From positions 29,796,001 through 29,860,000 of the forward strand of contig CM077589.1 in NCBI GenBank assembly GCA_039657365.1: a stretch of DNA of 64,000 bases, written 5' to 3'. A model generated the notes under the pieces. It was not told the origin of the DNA. It did no database searches and saw only the letters and a program-made list of their open reading frames with translations. The DNA is from Stephania yunnanensis. Taxonomy: Eukaryota; Streptophyta; Magnoliopsida; Ranunculales; Menispermaceae. The position numbers and the translations under genes were made by a program. Of the stretch, positions 32,411 through 43,147 are shown piece after piece (within the stretch, counting starts at the first letter, position 1; each line of letters opens with the position of its first letter).

Positions 32411-33655
32411 GGAAATGGTTTGTAACCTAACTAGAGGTCATCTCGAATGATTTGAGAGTGTATTTGATGTTATTTGGGAGATTCAATAGTGAAACAATGG
32501 CTACTACCCTGCTCTCTGTAGAGACAGTGTAGGGTGGAGTGCGCTCCACCTAGCAGAGGAGCACACTCTCTTCATCAATGGGGACGAACCCAGTTGGTGG
32601 AGCGTGCCCCATCCTTTGAGGGAGAGCGCTCCCACTACTAAAAACATCAACTGTGCTGTATTTTATAAAAAAATTCATGAGGTCTTAAGGACTGAATTAG
32701 GTGTTCTAAACATAGGGTAATAGACCTATATTGATCATAAATGAATTATGATAGGTTGTGAAACACAAGGAAAGCATGAGTGGCCCGGAAAGTTAGAAAG
32801 TTTGGAAATAGAGACTTAACCCGATGTAAGTACGGATTCGCTTACTTATCAATGTTGCATGGCTATCTTAGCATATGTAGTTGATGTAGTTATGGACTGA
32901 ATGGGGGATTATATTCACTGTGATGGTTTTCAATAATATCTTAGTTTATATGTTGTGTAGATTACATACTCACAAGAGGGTTTCGAATAGAACCATTGGG
33001 AATTAATGGATTGGCTAGACGTCATGTTCGCCAATATGTTGGTCTAGCATTCGCATTAATGGCGTCAGTGGATAATTGACCTTAGTTTTATAAATAAATA
33101 GGGATCACAGTGTAAGATTCCATGATAATTTGCTTCGCATATGCTACGTATTGAACTATATGTTTTCCATATTCTTGTTAGTTAACATTAGTACATATTG
33201 TTATTGCATAATGTTCTTGATTATTATGTGGAATGTTGATGGCTATGTGAATCCCTACTTACTGAGCAAGTTGGAGCGCTCAGCCTAAATAACTTTTCAG
33301 GAATGCAGATGAGCACTACGACTACGAGATAGAGAAGATATAAGAGTCTTAATCTTCTCTTCGATGTAATGATTCTTCTCTTGTCTTATGCACTTATATT
33401 GAATTATAGTTTTGTAATATCATAAGGGATTGGAAGTTTTATATAACCGAGGTTTATTCCAGTTTGATTTGGTACTATTTATATCGTATTTTAATTGTCG
33501 AAAAAGTTTTAAATTACTGTTGCATTTATTATTTGTTTTATATCGATATTCGATATACAGTGATGTTTATCAAGTGAAGGAGGAACAGAAAATTATCAAG
33601 CCCTATGTTGGGTATATGAAATTGGATTCAAAATTTACAAGGTTGAGATGCTCTT
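32411..33655 (+). repeat. Gypsy LTR fragment, plus orientation (family X)
   Basis: Directly follows the truncated Sirevirus. It may start at tgtaacctaac near 32424. Around 33265 it carries gagcaagttggagcgctcag, a block shared with 39125 on this strand and with both LTRs of the 56369-63472 element in reverse. It ends without a clear CA boundary where Athila-like homology begins. No gene. A 7-bp hairpin (ggtggag/ctccacc) lies at 32533-32550. Confidence 0.65.
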
Positions 33656-34500
33656 AAGCAAGGTGGGATGCACTTAATGAAGCTTTAATTCAAGCTTTGA
33701 AGGTTTAAATCTAGGCAAAAATCTATAAATCAAATGAGTAGGTACAAAGGTTTTAGGTGTAAAATGGTTTATTGTTAGCGATTTAAGGTTCTGTTTTGTG
33801 CTCAATGAATTGGGTTTTAAGTGAAATCAGTGAAAATTGATCTTAGTGGTTCAGTGATTAGATCAGCCAATCCTAGTACGAAACCAAAATCGTTGACAAA
33901 TCGCTAAGTCAATTTTCACTTAATAACCTGCAAATTGCTGACGATTTACCCGATGATTTCTAGTGTTAATTAGTATCACTAGGAAATCAATGAGTCATTT
34001 TCTACTGTTTTTGCAATATATTCTATATTTTTTTAATTATCATACATAACAATCATAATTAAGGTAAATGATCGGTATTCAACAATAGATATTATAAAAA
34101 TGAATTTGGACTTTTATTTAGGAAATAATATACTAGCATTGAAAAACAACTCGATCATCCTCTTTAAATTGGGGATATCCCAAAAGAGAGTTAAAAGGGA
34201 GAAAGATAAAAAATACTAACCATTCTAAATCTAGTAAAACGGAAAGACATTGGCTCGATCAACCCCTCTTACATGAAATTATTCCATAATAGTAATCCTA
34301 AAACACTTCCATTATAAGAGTCAAAAGTTGAGAGAATACAATAAACTAATCCTATTACTAGAACTTAAAATATAGATAGAGTATGGGCTGCCTCCCATAG
34401 AGCGCTTTGTTATAGTCATTGGATCAACTTGGTAGATAAGCTCACTCATCTTTCAGTTTGAGTGAGTCAAACTGACCATCAGTCGATTCTTTGACATTTT
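33656..34500 (-). mobile_element. Athila-like fragment, minus orientation
   Basis: Reverse-complement homology to 43150-43950. The block taaaccatttt...tttttgcctagat at 43793-43860 is mirrored at about 33700-33790. The block containing cttttgactctta and ggggttgatcgagccaat at 43270-43350 is mirrored at about 34250-34340. This is noncoding spacer of a second, inverted Athila-like element. It is cut at 34500 by the LTR of the outer Gypsy element. Confidence 0.7.
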
Positions 34501-35042
34501 TGATGCGGTGGCCCCAAACTCTAAGGCCATCGTGGGACTTTCCATGTTGCATCACACGTCAACAAGCCTTAACTCCTGGTGGCATGTTTCCTTACGATGT
34601 CCCGCGACCTAATTGATTGCTTACACATTTTACATTAAACTCTAACTTATCTATTTAATCTTCATATAATTATTAATGATTTAACTTAGCCAGTTAATCA
34701 ATTTATCAAGTATTAATAATATCTTATAGCGGAAGTATTTAAGTGAATAAATTATGCAATATTTAACAATCCCAAGTAGTGTAAAATTGGCAAATTGATA
34801 TCATGTATGTATCAAAGGCAAAATAAGTACGTCAAAATACATGTGTTCAATGTTCTAGAGTTCTTAAAACCCAACGAAAAGTTAATACATACATACTGTA
34901 ATCAAACACGAGTTAGCGTCACTATATCAGAGGTAGTCGCATAATACCTCCTTGCCCATTCCCTTGCTTGTCGAAGGATCTACACTCAGTCACCTAACAA
35001 ATATAATGACATGTACAATGAGTAAAATCCCAAGAGAAGTCC
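34501..35042 (-). repeat. Outer Gypsy 3' LTR, left part
   Basis: Starts tgatgcggtggcccc directly after Athila-like DNA and shares a tagcggaag landmark with the LTR at 9913. It stops at 35042, where the Athila-like element begins. The likely continuation is about 53663-55534, beyond that insertion. Confidence 0.55.
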
Positions 35043-36556
35043 TGACAAGTTAATAATTGGACATATTTAAAAATGTAATTTAGGTTGATTTTTAGTATAA
35101 ATAAAGATATTACAATAGGTATTCTCTTGTTTTTATGATTTCAGGTTTTAAATTGGAAAATAAAGAAATAGAAGAAAAAAGAAAGAAAAGCTAAACAATC
35201 AATTGAAAAAACGCACCAACAATTTGGAATTGACTAAGAATCACTATATGAATCAGGAGAAGAAGAAGACTAGTGAATCCACAATGAATCGGAGAATAAG
35301 CTATAAATCACCAACTGAATTAGTGGAGCATTAAGAGCTAAACTTAGTAATTTGCTCAATGATTTGTGTATAAGTTAGGAATAGCTGAGAAATCGCTAAA
35401 GTCGATTATAGGTTTCTAGATTAGTATGAAGAATTTGAGTTTATCTATGATATATATATATAGGTAGGGAGATTATAAAAAAGTTAGAGAGCTTCGAAAA
35501 AACTCTCTCCTTTTGCATACAACTCTTTTCCTTTTGCTTATTAGTTTTATTGTCCATGTTTGAAGGTACTTTGGAGCTTTGATTTATATTAAGGTATTTA
35601 TTCATTCATTATATTTTTAATTATATTTATGCATTGTTTATTTCCAGCATGAGTGAGTAGTCTATTATTCTAAACAAAACCCAAGACAATGTAGTATATT
35701 TTAGATTACTAGATAGTTATAATTAAGGAATCATGTACTTAATGCTTTAGATCTATTCATACACATCAATCACAGAATTAACTAGTTTTTTTTTTTGCAT
35801 ATTACAACTAAAGAAGATTAGTATCGCATGCATAGTTTTAAATATGTTATGTGATATTAAGATTCTAAATCTATGTCTATAGTTATTGACAACAATTATA
35901 GAAGTAGTTACTAGGATTAATCTATAGGGCATTTCCTGAATGGATGTTTTAGATAATTGTGTTCTAAGTTATTTCTTATGTGGCTTTGGTAATATTGGCT
36001 TAGATTAGGCATGATTTTAATTGAACTTAATACTATCGTATATCTATGGTGTTGCATTTTATCTAATTAGTAGATTTATAATGATAAAAATATGGTATCT
36101 CCATTGAATTAAGGAAAATCAGTGCATGGCTAAAGGCTATCAACCTATTATGAAGTAGGGTTTAATGATTCCAATATTCCTCATGTTTTATAATTATAAC
36201 TATAGTTTGAAGTGATATTATGTTCTAGTGTTTGAAAGTAATCCAAATATATTATATTATTTAATGGGGGTTTGTTTATTTATATTGAATTGCATTTGAA
36301 TATTTTTTAAGTTAGTTTGAATTTGATTTATTTAGATTAATTTAGTTAGTTTGATTATTTAAGTTAGTAATCATAATTGTTAAGTTATTTAGTATTTCAA
36401 TTCTTGTTTCACTAGATTAATTAAGTTAATAAAACAAATAAAAAAATTACTTTCCTTTGTGATTTAAAAAATCCATGTGGAGACGATATCCCATTTACCA
36501 CTACTACATGTTAATAGAAAATACAATAAATTATTATGCACGCTTGACACGTGTCA
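35043..36556 (+). repeat. Athila-like 5' LTR (1.5 kb)
   Basis: Starts tgacaagttaataattgg and ends gacacgtgtca, inside the perfect 14-bp palindrome ttgacacgtgtcaa (36544-36557). The first ~330 bp match the 3' LTR fragment at 53349 (shared block ttgatttttag and surroundings). No gene. Confidence 0.75.
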
Positions 36557-36561
36557 ATTTT

Positions 36562-36579
36562 TGGCACTGTTTCAGCGAA
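36562..36579 (+). promoter_or_regulatory. Degenerate primer binding site, tRNA-Asp type
   Basis: tggcactgtttcagcgaa matches the Athila-type site tggcgccgttgccgggga at about 12 of 18 positions and lies 5 bp after the LTR. The position is right; the degeneracy fits an old element. Confidence 0.55.
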
Positions 36580-36737
36580 TTTTTAGATAATTTTTAAAGG
36601 GTTCTCGACGTTGTATGGTCTATACACTTCGTCGTGTTAACTCAAGATGATCTTTACATCTGTTTGATCCTGAAATTGATTGAACTTTTAATTGAAGTTT
36701 AAGGCAACAACAACTTAGGGAGGATTTAGTGAATAAG

Positions 36738-38176
36738 ATGGAAAAAAACCATTATGAAATTAATGAAAATGTCATTAATGACAATGATAACAGTGTTATT
36801 AATAATAATAGAGAACTCGCTTTTAGACAAACAAACTAAAATGTTACAACATATGAGCCTATGCGCATAGCATACCCCGATGGATTTCCTGAATTTGAAC
36901 TTTGATCTGGATTTATTAGTGCCTTACCTAACTTCTAATGTAAAGAAAACGAAGACTCATAGAAATTTATAAAGGGAGTATCAACATAAATCCAATGGGA
37001 TGAAACCGAAAGATGAAACTTTAGAACAAGTCAAACTTCAGGATTTTCCTTTTGCATAAAAATCAAGCACAAGATTGGTTGTTCTATCTTCCACAAGACT
37101 CAAAAACTACATGGACTCATATGTTAGAAGCTTTCCTAGATGAATATATCCTTGCTAGAAAAATTAGTTCCTATAGAAAGCAAATAACAGTATCTAAGAT
37201 GAAAGATGATGGAAAATTTAATGAATTTTGGGACAGATTTGAAATACTAATTTCTTGTTTACAACATGTATACAGTCAAAGAGCTTTATTAGAATATTTT
37301 TATCGACTCAATCATTTTAAATAAAGATTACTAGACACAGTATGCGGTGGATCTTTATTTGAAGCAACACATACTTTAGCAAAAGAAGCAATTATTAAGA
37401 TTGAAAAAAAATCTAAATAATATGGTGAAAAGGTTGAATCCTCAAGAAATAAACTCTATAAAGTGGATAATAAGAAGAATAATGCAGCTGACAATAAAAT
37501 TTATGAATTATCTAAGATGGTTTAACTGGTAGTTAATGAAAAATCTAATCAAGTTAAGGCTTGCAAATTTTGTAATGATGTTACACATCAAATAGATGCG
37601 TGTCCTACTCTACGAAAAGAAAATAATGAAGATGTTAATGCATTGATGAATCAATTTTCTGGTCCCCCTAGAAATCAATATGCTAATAACACTTATTATC
37701 CTAGAATACCGAATCCAAATCGTAGTTATTGTCCTCAAAATCAAAATTATAACACTTATAAACCAAAAGCTCAAATACAACCTATACCTAATCAGCAGCC
37801 TCAACAAAAAAATAAACCTTTGAATCCAAATTAAGAACAAATACTGCACAACTTTTTTAGTCAAAGTCATCAAAATTTTACACTGATTTCTCAAAACCAA
37901 ATTAAGATTGACATTACTATTAATGAACTGAAAAATCAGTTTAGACAAATGAATTTTCAAATAAATAGGTTAAGTACTCAGCAAAGTAGTCAAGTTAATA
38001 CACCTACTCAGACCAATGTTTCTCCTACTAATACAACTCAAGTTAATGCTATATTTAGTGATAAAAAAGAAACAACAATAATTGGTAAGACGCCTAAACA
38101 AAGTAATAAAAAGAAGGTTCGAAAGTCTATTAAAGAAGAAGAGGAAATCATGGCTAATGTCATTCCTACTAGATAA
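36738..38176 (+). pseudogene. Athila-like gag, copy 1
   Basis: Capsid/nucleocapsid precursor in one frame from ATG 36738, broken by several nonsense codons. The central capsid domain reads HKNQAQDWLFYLPQDSKTTW and FLDEYILARKISSYRKQI, matching the plant retrotransposon gag family of Athila/TAT elements. A perfect CCHC zinc knuckle follows (CKFCNDVTHQIDAC, about 37562-37603). The C-terminal part is rich in Asn, Gln and Pro and then basic (NKKKVRKS). Nonsense codons after FRQTN, FPEFEL, ENEDS, SKMV and NPN recur at the same sites in copy 2 (40242-41680). The protein would package the element RNA. Confidence 0.85.
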
Positions 38177-38657
38177 TGGATGGTTGAACAATTGAAACTC
38201 ACACATTTGCTTGGAAGTTTGTATCCATGGTATTGACGTAGAGTTTTGATAAGGATAAAAGCGATAAGAGCTCAGATAATCTAAATGAAGACATATGTTC
38301 ATATTCTACTGTTCCACAATAATTAGCTGACGTTATGGGGGAAAAATTCAATAAAGATAGTCTTGAATCATTTAGGATGATAAAAATCAATGAACCATTG
38401 ATGGAATCAATAATGCAATTTTCTAATTATGATGAAGTTTTAAAAAGATTCTCTGAATCAAAAGATAGATTTTAGAAGAATTTAAAGAACACTTAGGACA
38501 AAAAGTGTCTTCTTTAATTTAAAAGAATATACCTAAGAAATGTTCCGACCTAGGGATGTTTGGAATCCCTATCACAATTGGAACTTCTTTAATAGATTTT
38601 GCTATGTGTGATCTTGGAGCATCAATAAACACTATGTCACTCAAGTTATATGAATCA
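38177..38657 (+). pseudogene. Athila-like aspartic protease 1, copy 1 (truncated)
   Basis: Continues from gag toward PKKCSDLGMFGIPITIGTSL and the active-site region FAMCDLGASINTMSLKLYES. CDLGAS takes the place of the usual DLGAS/DTG turn of plant retropepsins. It stops abruptly at 38657, where Gypsy LTR DNA begins, so the flap and C-terminal half are missing. Earlier frame breaks occur near 38228-38240 and at an in-frame TAG in the KDRF block (near 38474). Confidence 0.75.
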
Positions 38658-40069
38658 TGTGTAATATATTCTTATTCGAATTATAGTATGACTTTAATTC
38701 TTATTTATAAACATGCTCTAGATAAACATCCCATGCTGGCACGCATCTTAAGGCACATCCCTAGTTGCATCTCAACGTCTATATATACACGTAGAAGTGA
38801 CTTAATATGTCTACACATATACATTGCACTAAACATTCATCATAAAACAAATAATATATTACTTGATCTTTATGTCGAGTATTGATATCGTGTACCTGCT
38901 CTCGAGCCACGTCATGGGTCAGTGACTCTTAATTACAGATCAGATTTACTACTTAGATTATGGACCATTACGGTGGTTACATCTTACCTAACGAAATTGC
39001 ATTCAGTTATTTATTATTTATATCAATTCTGTTACTTGAATAGATATGTTTTAGATTCATATTGTTATTCACTGACTTATTGATATTAATTGATAATTGA
39101 TGTGTTTACGAGCACATTTACTATGCAAGTTGGAGTGCTCACTCCCTTTAACATTTCTGGTTCACACGCATGCACTTCAGCTAAAGGCAATGAGATGATT
39201 TGGGAGTTTTATTATCTTCTCTCTAATGTGATGAACCTTCCTTGAATATATACTGTTTGAGATACATTGTTGTAATATAAATATGTTTTGGGTATATCAG
39301 TTCGATTATCAAAAAAGTTTTAATTTTTCGCTGCGTATACTTTGATTTATAATTCGATATCGATATACGGGCTGTGTTTATCATGTATGGAAGGAGAGGC
39401 TACTGGTTCTAGTTAAGTATGGCTGGTGTATTAGGCTGAATTATGGTTTTAGGTCGGATATTACTTTAATCAGGATAGGGTATGTCACACCTTGGAATCA
39501 GAGCCTTATTCCAAGTCAAACCTTATAACCTAAAGTCAAGAAATAATTTGGATACAATATGGTATCAAAGTTCAAGGTTATTGGCTCATATATACTTTAG
39601 TACTGGAACCTAAGTTTACTAACTCTAAGAGTTGTCTCGAGTTATGAAAATGCTTGAGATATGATAAACAGTTTTATCGTGATTTTGAAGGGAAAGTGAA
39701 AAATGAAAATATTATTATATGTTATTTATTGCACATATAGTTATCTATTGTATATATATGATATCCTTCTCTTCTCTGGATATTACCTTAATGGTCTTAT
39801 CTCTCCTTTGATTTTAAAATCTAATGGTAGATCAGGGAGAGGGTTTCCATAGGCCTGGATTTTAGGGTAATCAGGAAATTAGGCTTAGTGGAAATCTAGA
39901 ATTGAGTGGAAAATGAGGGAGCTTATGGAATCTTAGGCCAAATTAATAGCAATGCTAATGGCTCAGATGGGAACCTCAGTTCAACAACCTGAGGTTCACC
40001 CTACAACTAGTCCTAGGATTAGTAGGACTATAAATGAAACTAAGACAATAGTAACTCAGGCACAACCGG
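38658..40069 (+). mobile_element. Gypsy family X fragment: LTR 3' part, primer site, gag start
   Basis: LTR sequence runs to gtatgtcaca (39489). After 2-3 bp comes tggaatcagagcc (39493-39505), an initiator-Met-type primer binding site with one mismatch. The leader that follows matches, in inverse orientation, the DNA beside the 5' LTR of the 56369-63472 element (61920-62088). A gag-start-like frame lies at about 39919-40077, with MRELMES then MLMAQMGTSVQQPE. The LTR lacks its 5' end, cut at the junction with the protease at 38657. Confidence 0.8.
39493..39505 (+). promoter_or_regulatory. Gypsy X primer binding site
   Basis: tggaatcagagcc, close to the tggtatcagagcc site complementary to initiator tRNA-Met, 3 bp after the LTR end. 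Confidence 0.75.
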
Positions 40070-40110
40070 TTTAGATTGACAAGTATATTATTACCATATT
40101 AGTAGGACCA
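40070..40110. other. Patchwork junction of copied fragments
   Basis: Positions 40070-40098 match 42933-42961 (second protease) at 28 of 29 bases. Positions 40098-40110 repeat 40018-40030 of the Gypsy fragment (attagtaggacc, 12 of 13). Athila-like copy 2 then starts at 40111. Such short templated inserts are typical filler DNA at repaired double-strand breaks. Confidence 0.7.
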
Positions 40111-41680
40111 TACGTTGTATGGTTTATACACTTCGTCGTGTAAACTCAAGATGATCTTTACATCTGTTTGATCCTGAAATTAATAGAACTTTTAATTGAA
40201 GTTTAGGGCAACAACAACTTAGGGAAAATTTAGTGAATAAGATGGAAAAAAACCATAATGAAATTAATGAAAATGTCATTAATGACAATGATAACAGAAT
40301 TATTAATAATAATAGAGAACTCACTTTTAGACAAACAAACTAAAATGTTACAACATATGCGCCTATGTGCATAACGTACCCCGATGGATTTCCTGAATTT
40401 GAACTTTGATTTGGATTTATTAGTGCCTTACCTAACTTATATGGTAAAGAGAACGAAGACTCATAGAAATTCATAAAAGGAGTATCAACATAAATCTAAT
40501 GGCATGAAATCGAAAGAAGAAACTTTAGAACAAGTCAAACTTCAGGATTTTCCTTTTGCATAAAAATCAAGCACAAGATTGGTTGTTCTATCTTCCACAA
40601 GACTCAAAAACTACATGGACTCATATGTTAGAAGCTTTCCTAGATGAATATATGTCTGCTAGAAAAATTAGTTCCTATAGAAAGCAAATAACAGTATCTA
40701 AGATGAAAGATGATGGAAAATTTAATGAATTTTGGGATAGATTTGAAATACTAATTTCTTATCTACAACATGTATATAGTCAACGAGCTTTATTAGAATA
40801 TATTTATGGACTCAATCATTTTAAATAAAGATTACTAGACACAGTATGCTGTGGATCTTTATTTGAAGCAACACATACTTTAGCAAAAGAAGCAATTACT
40901 AAGATTGAAAAAAAATCTAAATAATATGGTGAAAAGGTTGAATCCTCAAGAAATAAACTCTATAAAGTGGATAATAAGAAGAATAATGCAGCTGACAATA
41001 AAATTTATGAATTATCTAAGATGGTTTAACTGTTAGTTAATGAAAAATCTAATCAAGTTAAGGCTTGCGAATTTTGTAATGATGTTACACATCAAACAGA
41101 TGCGTGTCCTACTCTACGAAAAGAAAATAATGAAGATGTTAATGCAATGATGAATCAATTTTCTGGTCCCCCTAGAAATCAATATGCTAATAACACTTAT
41201 TATCCTAGAATATCGAATCCAAATCGTAGTTATGGTCCTCAAAATCAAAATTATAACACTTATAAACCAAAAGCTCAAATACAACCTATACCTAATCAGC
41301 AGCCTCAACAAAAAAATAAACATTTGAATCCAAATTAAGAACAAATACTGCACAACTTTTTGAGTCAAAGTCATCAAAATTTTACACTGATTTCTCAAAA
41401 CCAAATTAAGATTGACATTACTATTAATGAACTGAAAAATCGGTTTAGTCAAATGAATTTTCAAATAAATAGGTTAAGTACTCAGCAGAGTAGTCAAGTT
41501 AATACACCTACTCAGACCAATGTTGCTCCTACTAATACAACTCAATTTAATGCTATATTTAGTGATAAAAAAAATTAAAAATAATTGGTAAGACGCCTAA
41601 ACAAAGTAATAAAAAAAAGGTTCGAAAGTCTATTGAAGAAGAAAAGGAAATCATGGCTAATGTCATTCCTAGTAGACAAT
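40111..41680 (+). pseudogene. Athila-like gag, copy 2
   Basis: Second copy of the gag block, with homology starting about 50 bp after where the primer site would lie (compare 36611). The frame from ATG 40242 has the same capsid signature (HKNQAQDWLFYLP, EYMSARKISSYRKQI) and a perfect zinc knuckle CEFCNDVTHQTDAC. Nonsense codons sit at the same positions as in copy 1, so both descend from an already dead ancestor. Differences from copy 1 are scattered substitutions plus an extra frame break near 41570. It leads into protease 1 (42008-42460). Confidence 0.85.
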
Positions 41681-42627
41681 GGATGGCTGAACAATTGAAA
41701 CTCACACCTTTTCTTGGAAGTTTGTATCCATGGTATTCACCTAGAGTTTTGATAAGGATAAAAGCGATAAGAGTTCAGATAATCTAAATGAAGACATATG
41801 TTCATATTATACTGTTCCACAACAATTAGCTGACGTTATGGAGGAAGAAATCACTAAAGATAGTTTTGAATCATTTAGGATGATAGAAATCAATGAACCA
41901 TTAATGGAATCAATAATGCAATTTTCTAATTATGATGAAGTTTTAAAAAGATTCCCTGAATCAAAAGAAAGATTTTAGAAGAATTTAAAGAACACTTAGG
42001 ACAAAAAGTGTCTTCTTTAATTAAAAAGAAGATGCCTAAGAAATGTTCTGACCTAGGGATATTTGGAATCCCTATCACAATAGGAACTTCTTTAATAGAT
42101 TTTGCTATGTGTGATCTTAGAGCATCAATAAACACTATGTCACTAAAGTTATACGAATCAATTAAAATAGGTTCACTGACCGATACACCTATTAACATTA
42201 CTTTAGCTGACAATATCATTGTTAAACCCTATGGTTTATTAGAAGATGTTTTAGTCAAAGTTAATGACTTAATATTTCCAGCTGACTTCTGTGTCATGGA
42301 AATGGGAGACTCAATATGAGCTAAGTCCCCATCAATACTTGTAGGAAGACCATTCTATAAAACGGCTAAAACGAAACTAGTTATCTTTGAAGGAATAATG
42401 TCTATAGAGTTTGAAAATAAAATTGTGACTTTTCTTTTGAATGATGAAGATATCTACGGAAAATTTGATAAAATTGATAATGAACCAACACAAAATAATG
42501 AGTTTTTAGAATTAAATCATAATGAAGCTGAAATATATGCTATTAATGCAGTAACAATGGAAGATGGAAATGCTAATACCACGAACAAGCAAGGTGAAGA
42601 AACTGGTAATCAAAAGACAATAACCTA
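41681..42627 (+). pseudogene. Athila-like aspartic protease 1, copy 2
   Basis: More complete than copy 1. It reads PKKCSDLGIFGIPITIGTSL and FAMCDLRASINTMSLKLYES, then a flap-like LADNIIVKPYGLLEDVLVKV and LIFPADFCVMEM. After a stop at 42317-42319 comes SILVGRPFYKTAKTKLVIF, the ILGRPF-type C-terminal motif, and an acidic Asn/Glu-rich tail to about 42627. Copy 2 has Arg where copy 1 keeps the Gly of the active-site turn (ggagca to agagca near 42119), which should abolish activity. In complete Athila/TAT elements RT follows here; instead a second protease-like domain follows about 100 bp later. Confidence 0.8.
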
Positions 42628-42641
42628 AGAATGGAGGGTTA

Positions 42642-43147
42642 AACAATCAAACAATAATGAGAATAATAACATTGAGGAAATTAAATCTACGAAGAGTAAG
42701 AAGAAGAAAAGGAAGAATCCAGCAATTGTCATGCTCGATGATCCAAGAGATATATGCATAAACATAAAGGTCAAATGGGCTTGGTACTTTAACGCTATAT
42801 GTGATACAGGTTCTAGAGCAAACTACAAGCTGATTCATTTTTTCTTCACACTCAATTTACTTGCTTCTGAAAAAGTCGTTCTACCAAATGGGTATTCAAT
42901 AATACCAATAGGTGTGGTTACTAATGTACCAATTTAGATTGACAAGTATATTATTCCCATAGATTTTTTGGTTATGCCACACTTCATTAATGAAGATCCT
43001 CCATTAAACTTAGGACGACCCTTCTTAGCCACTTCACAAGCTGTCAAGGATGCTCTAAATAAGACAATTACTTTTCGAGTGCATGCCTGAGCAATTACTT
43101 TATGGAATGGCACAAGAGTGGATAATCCTACACTTAAGTTAATAGAA
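42642..43147 (+). pseudogene. Second retropepsin-like domain
   Basis: After a basic linker (STKSKKKKRKNPA) the frame reads INIKVKWAWYFNAICDTGSR, with the canonical Asp-Thr-Gly at 42803-42811, then VVLPNGYSIIPIGVVTNVPI. After a TAG comes IDKYIIPIDFLVMPHF and PLNLGRPFLATSQAVKDA, the LGRPF motif that closes retropepsins. A full-length protease domain of about 120 residues thus sits right behind protease 1, differing strongly from it in sequence. A similar late protease-like domain follows the integrase of the outer Gypsy element at 55530-56100. The simplest reading is that RT to integrase was deleted between the two protease domains. Confidence 0.75.

Noticed and set aside
36738..43147. Possible stop-codon reassignment or readthrough, because the same TAA/TAG/TGA codons recur in both gag copies
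   Set aside because: Shared ancestry of two dead copies explains it; stops of all three kinds occur together with frameshifts.
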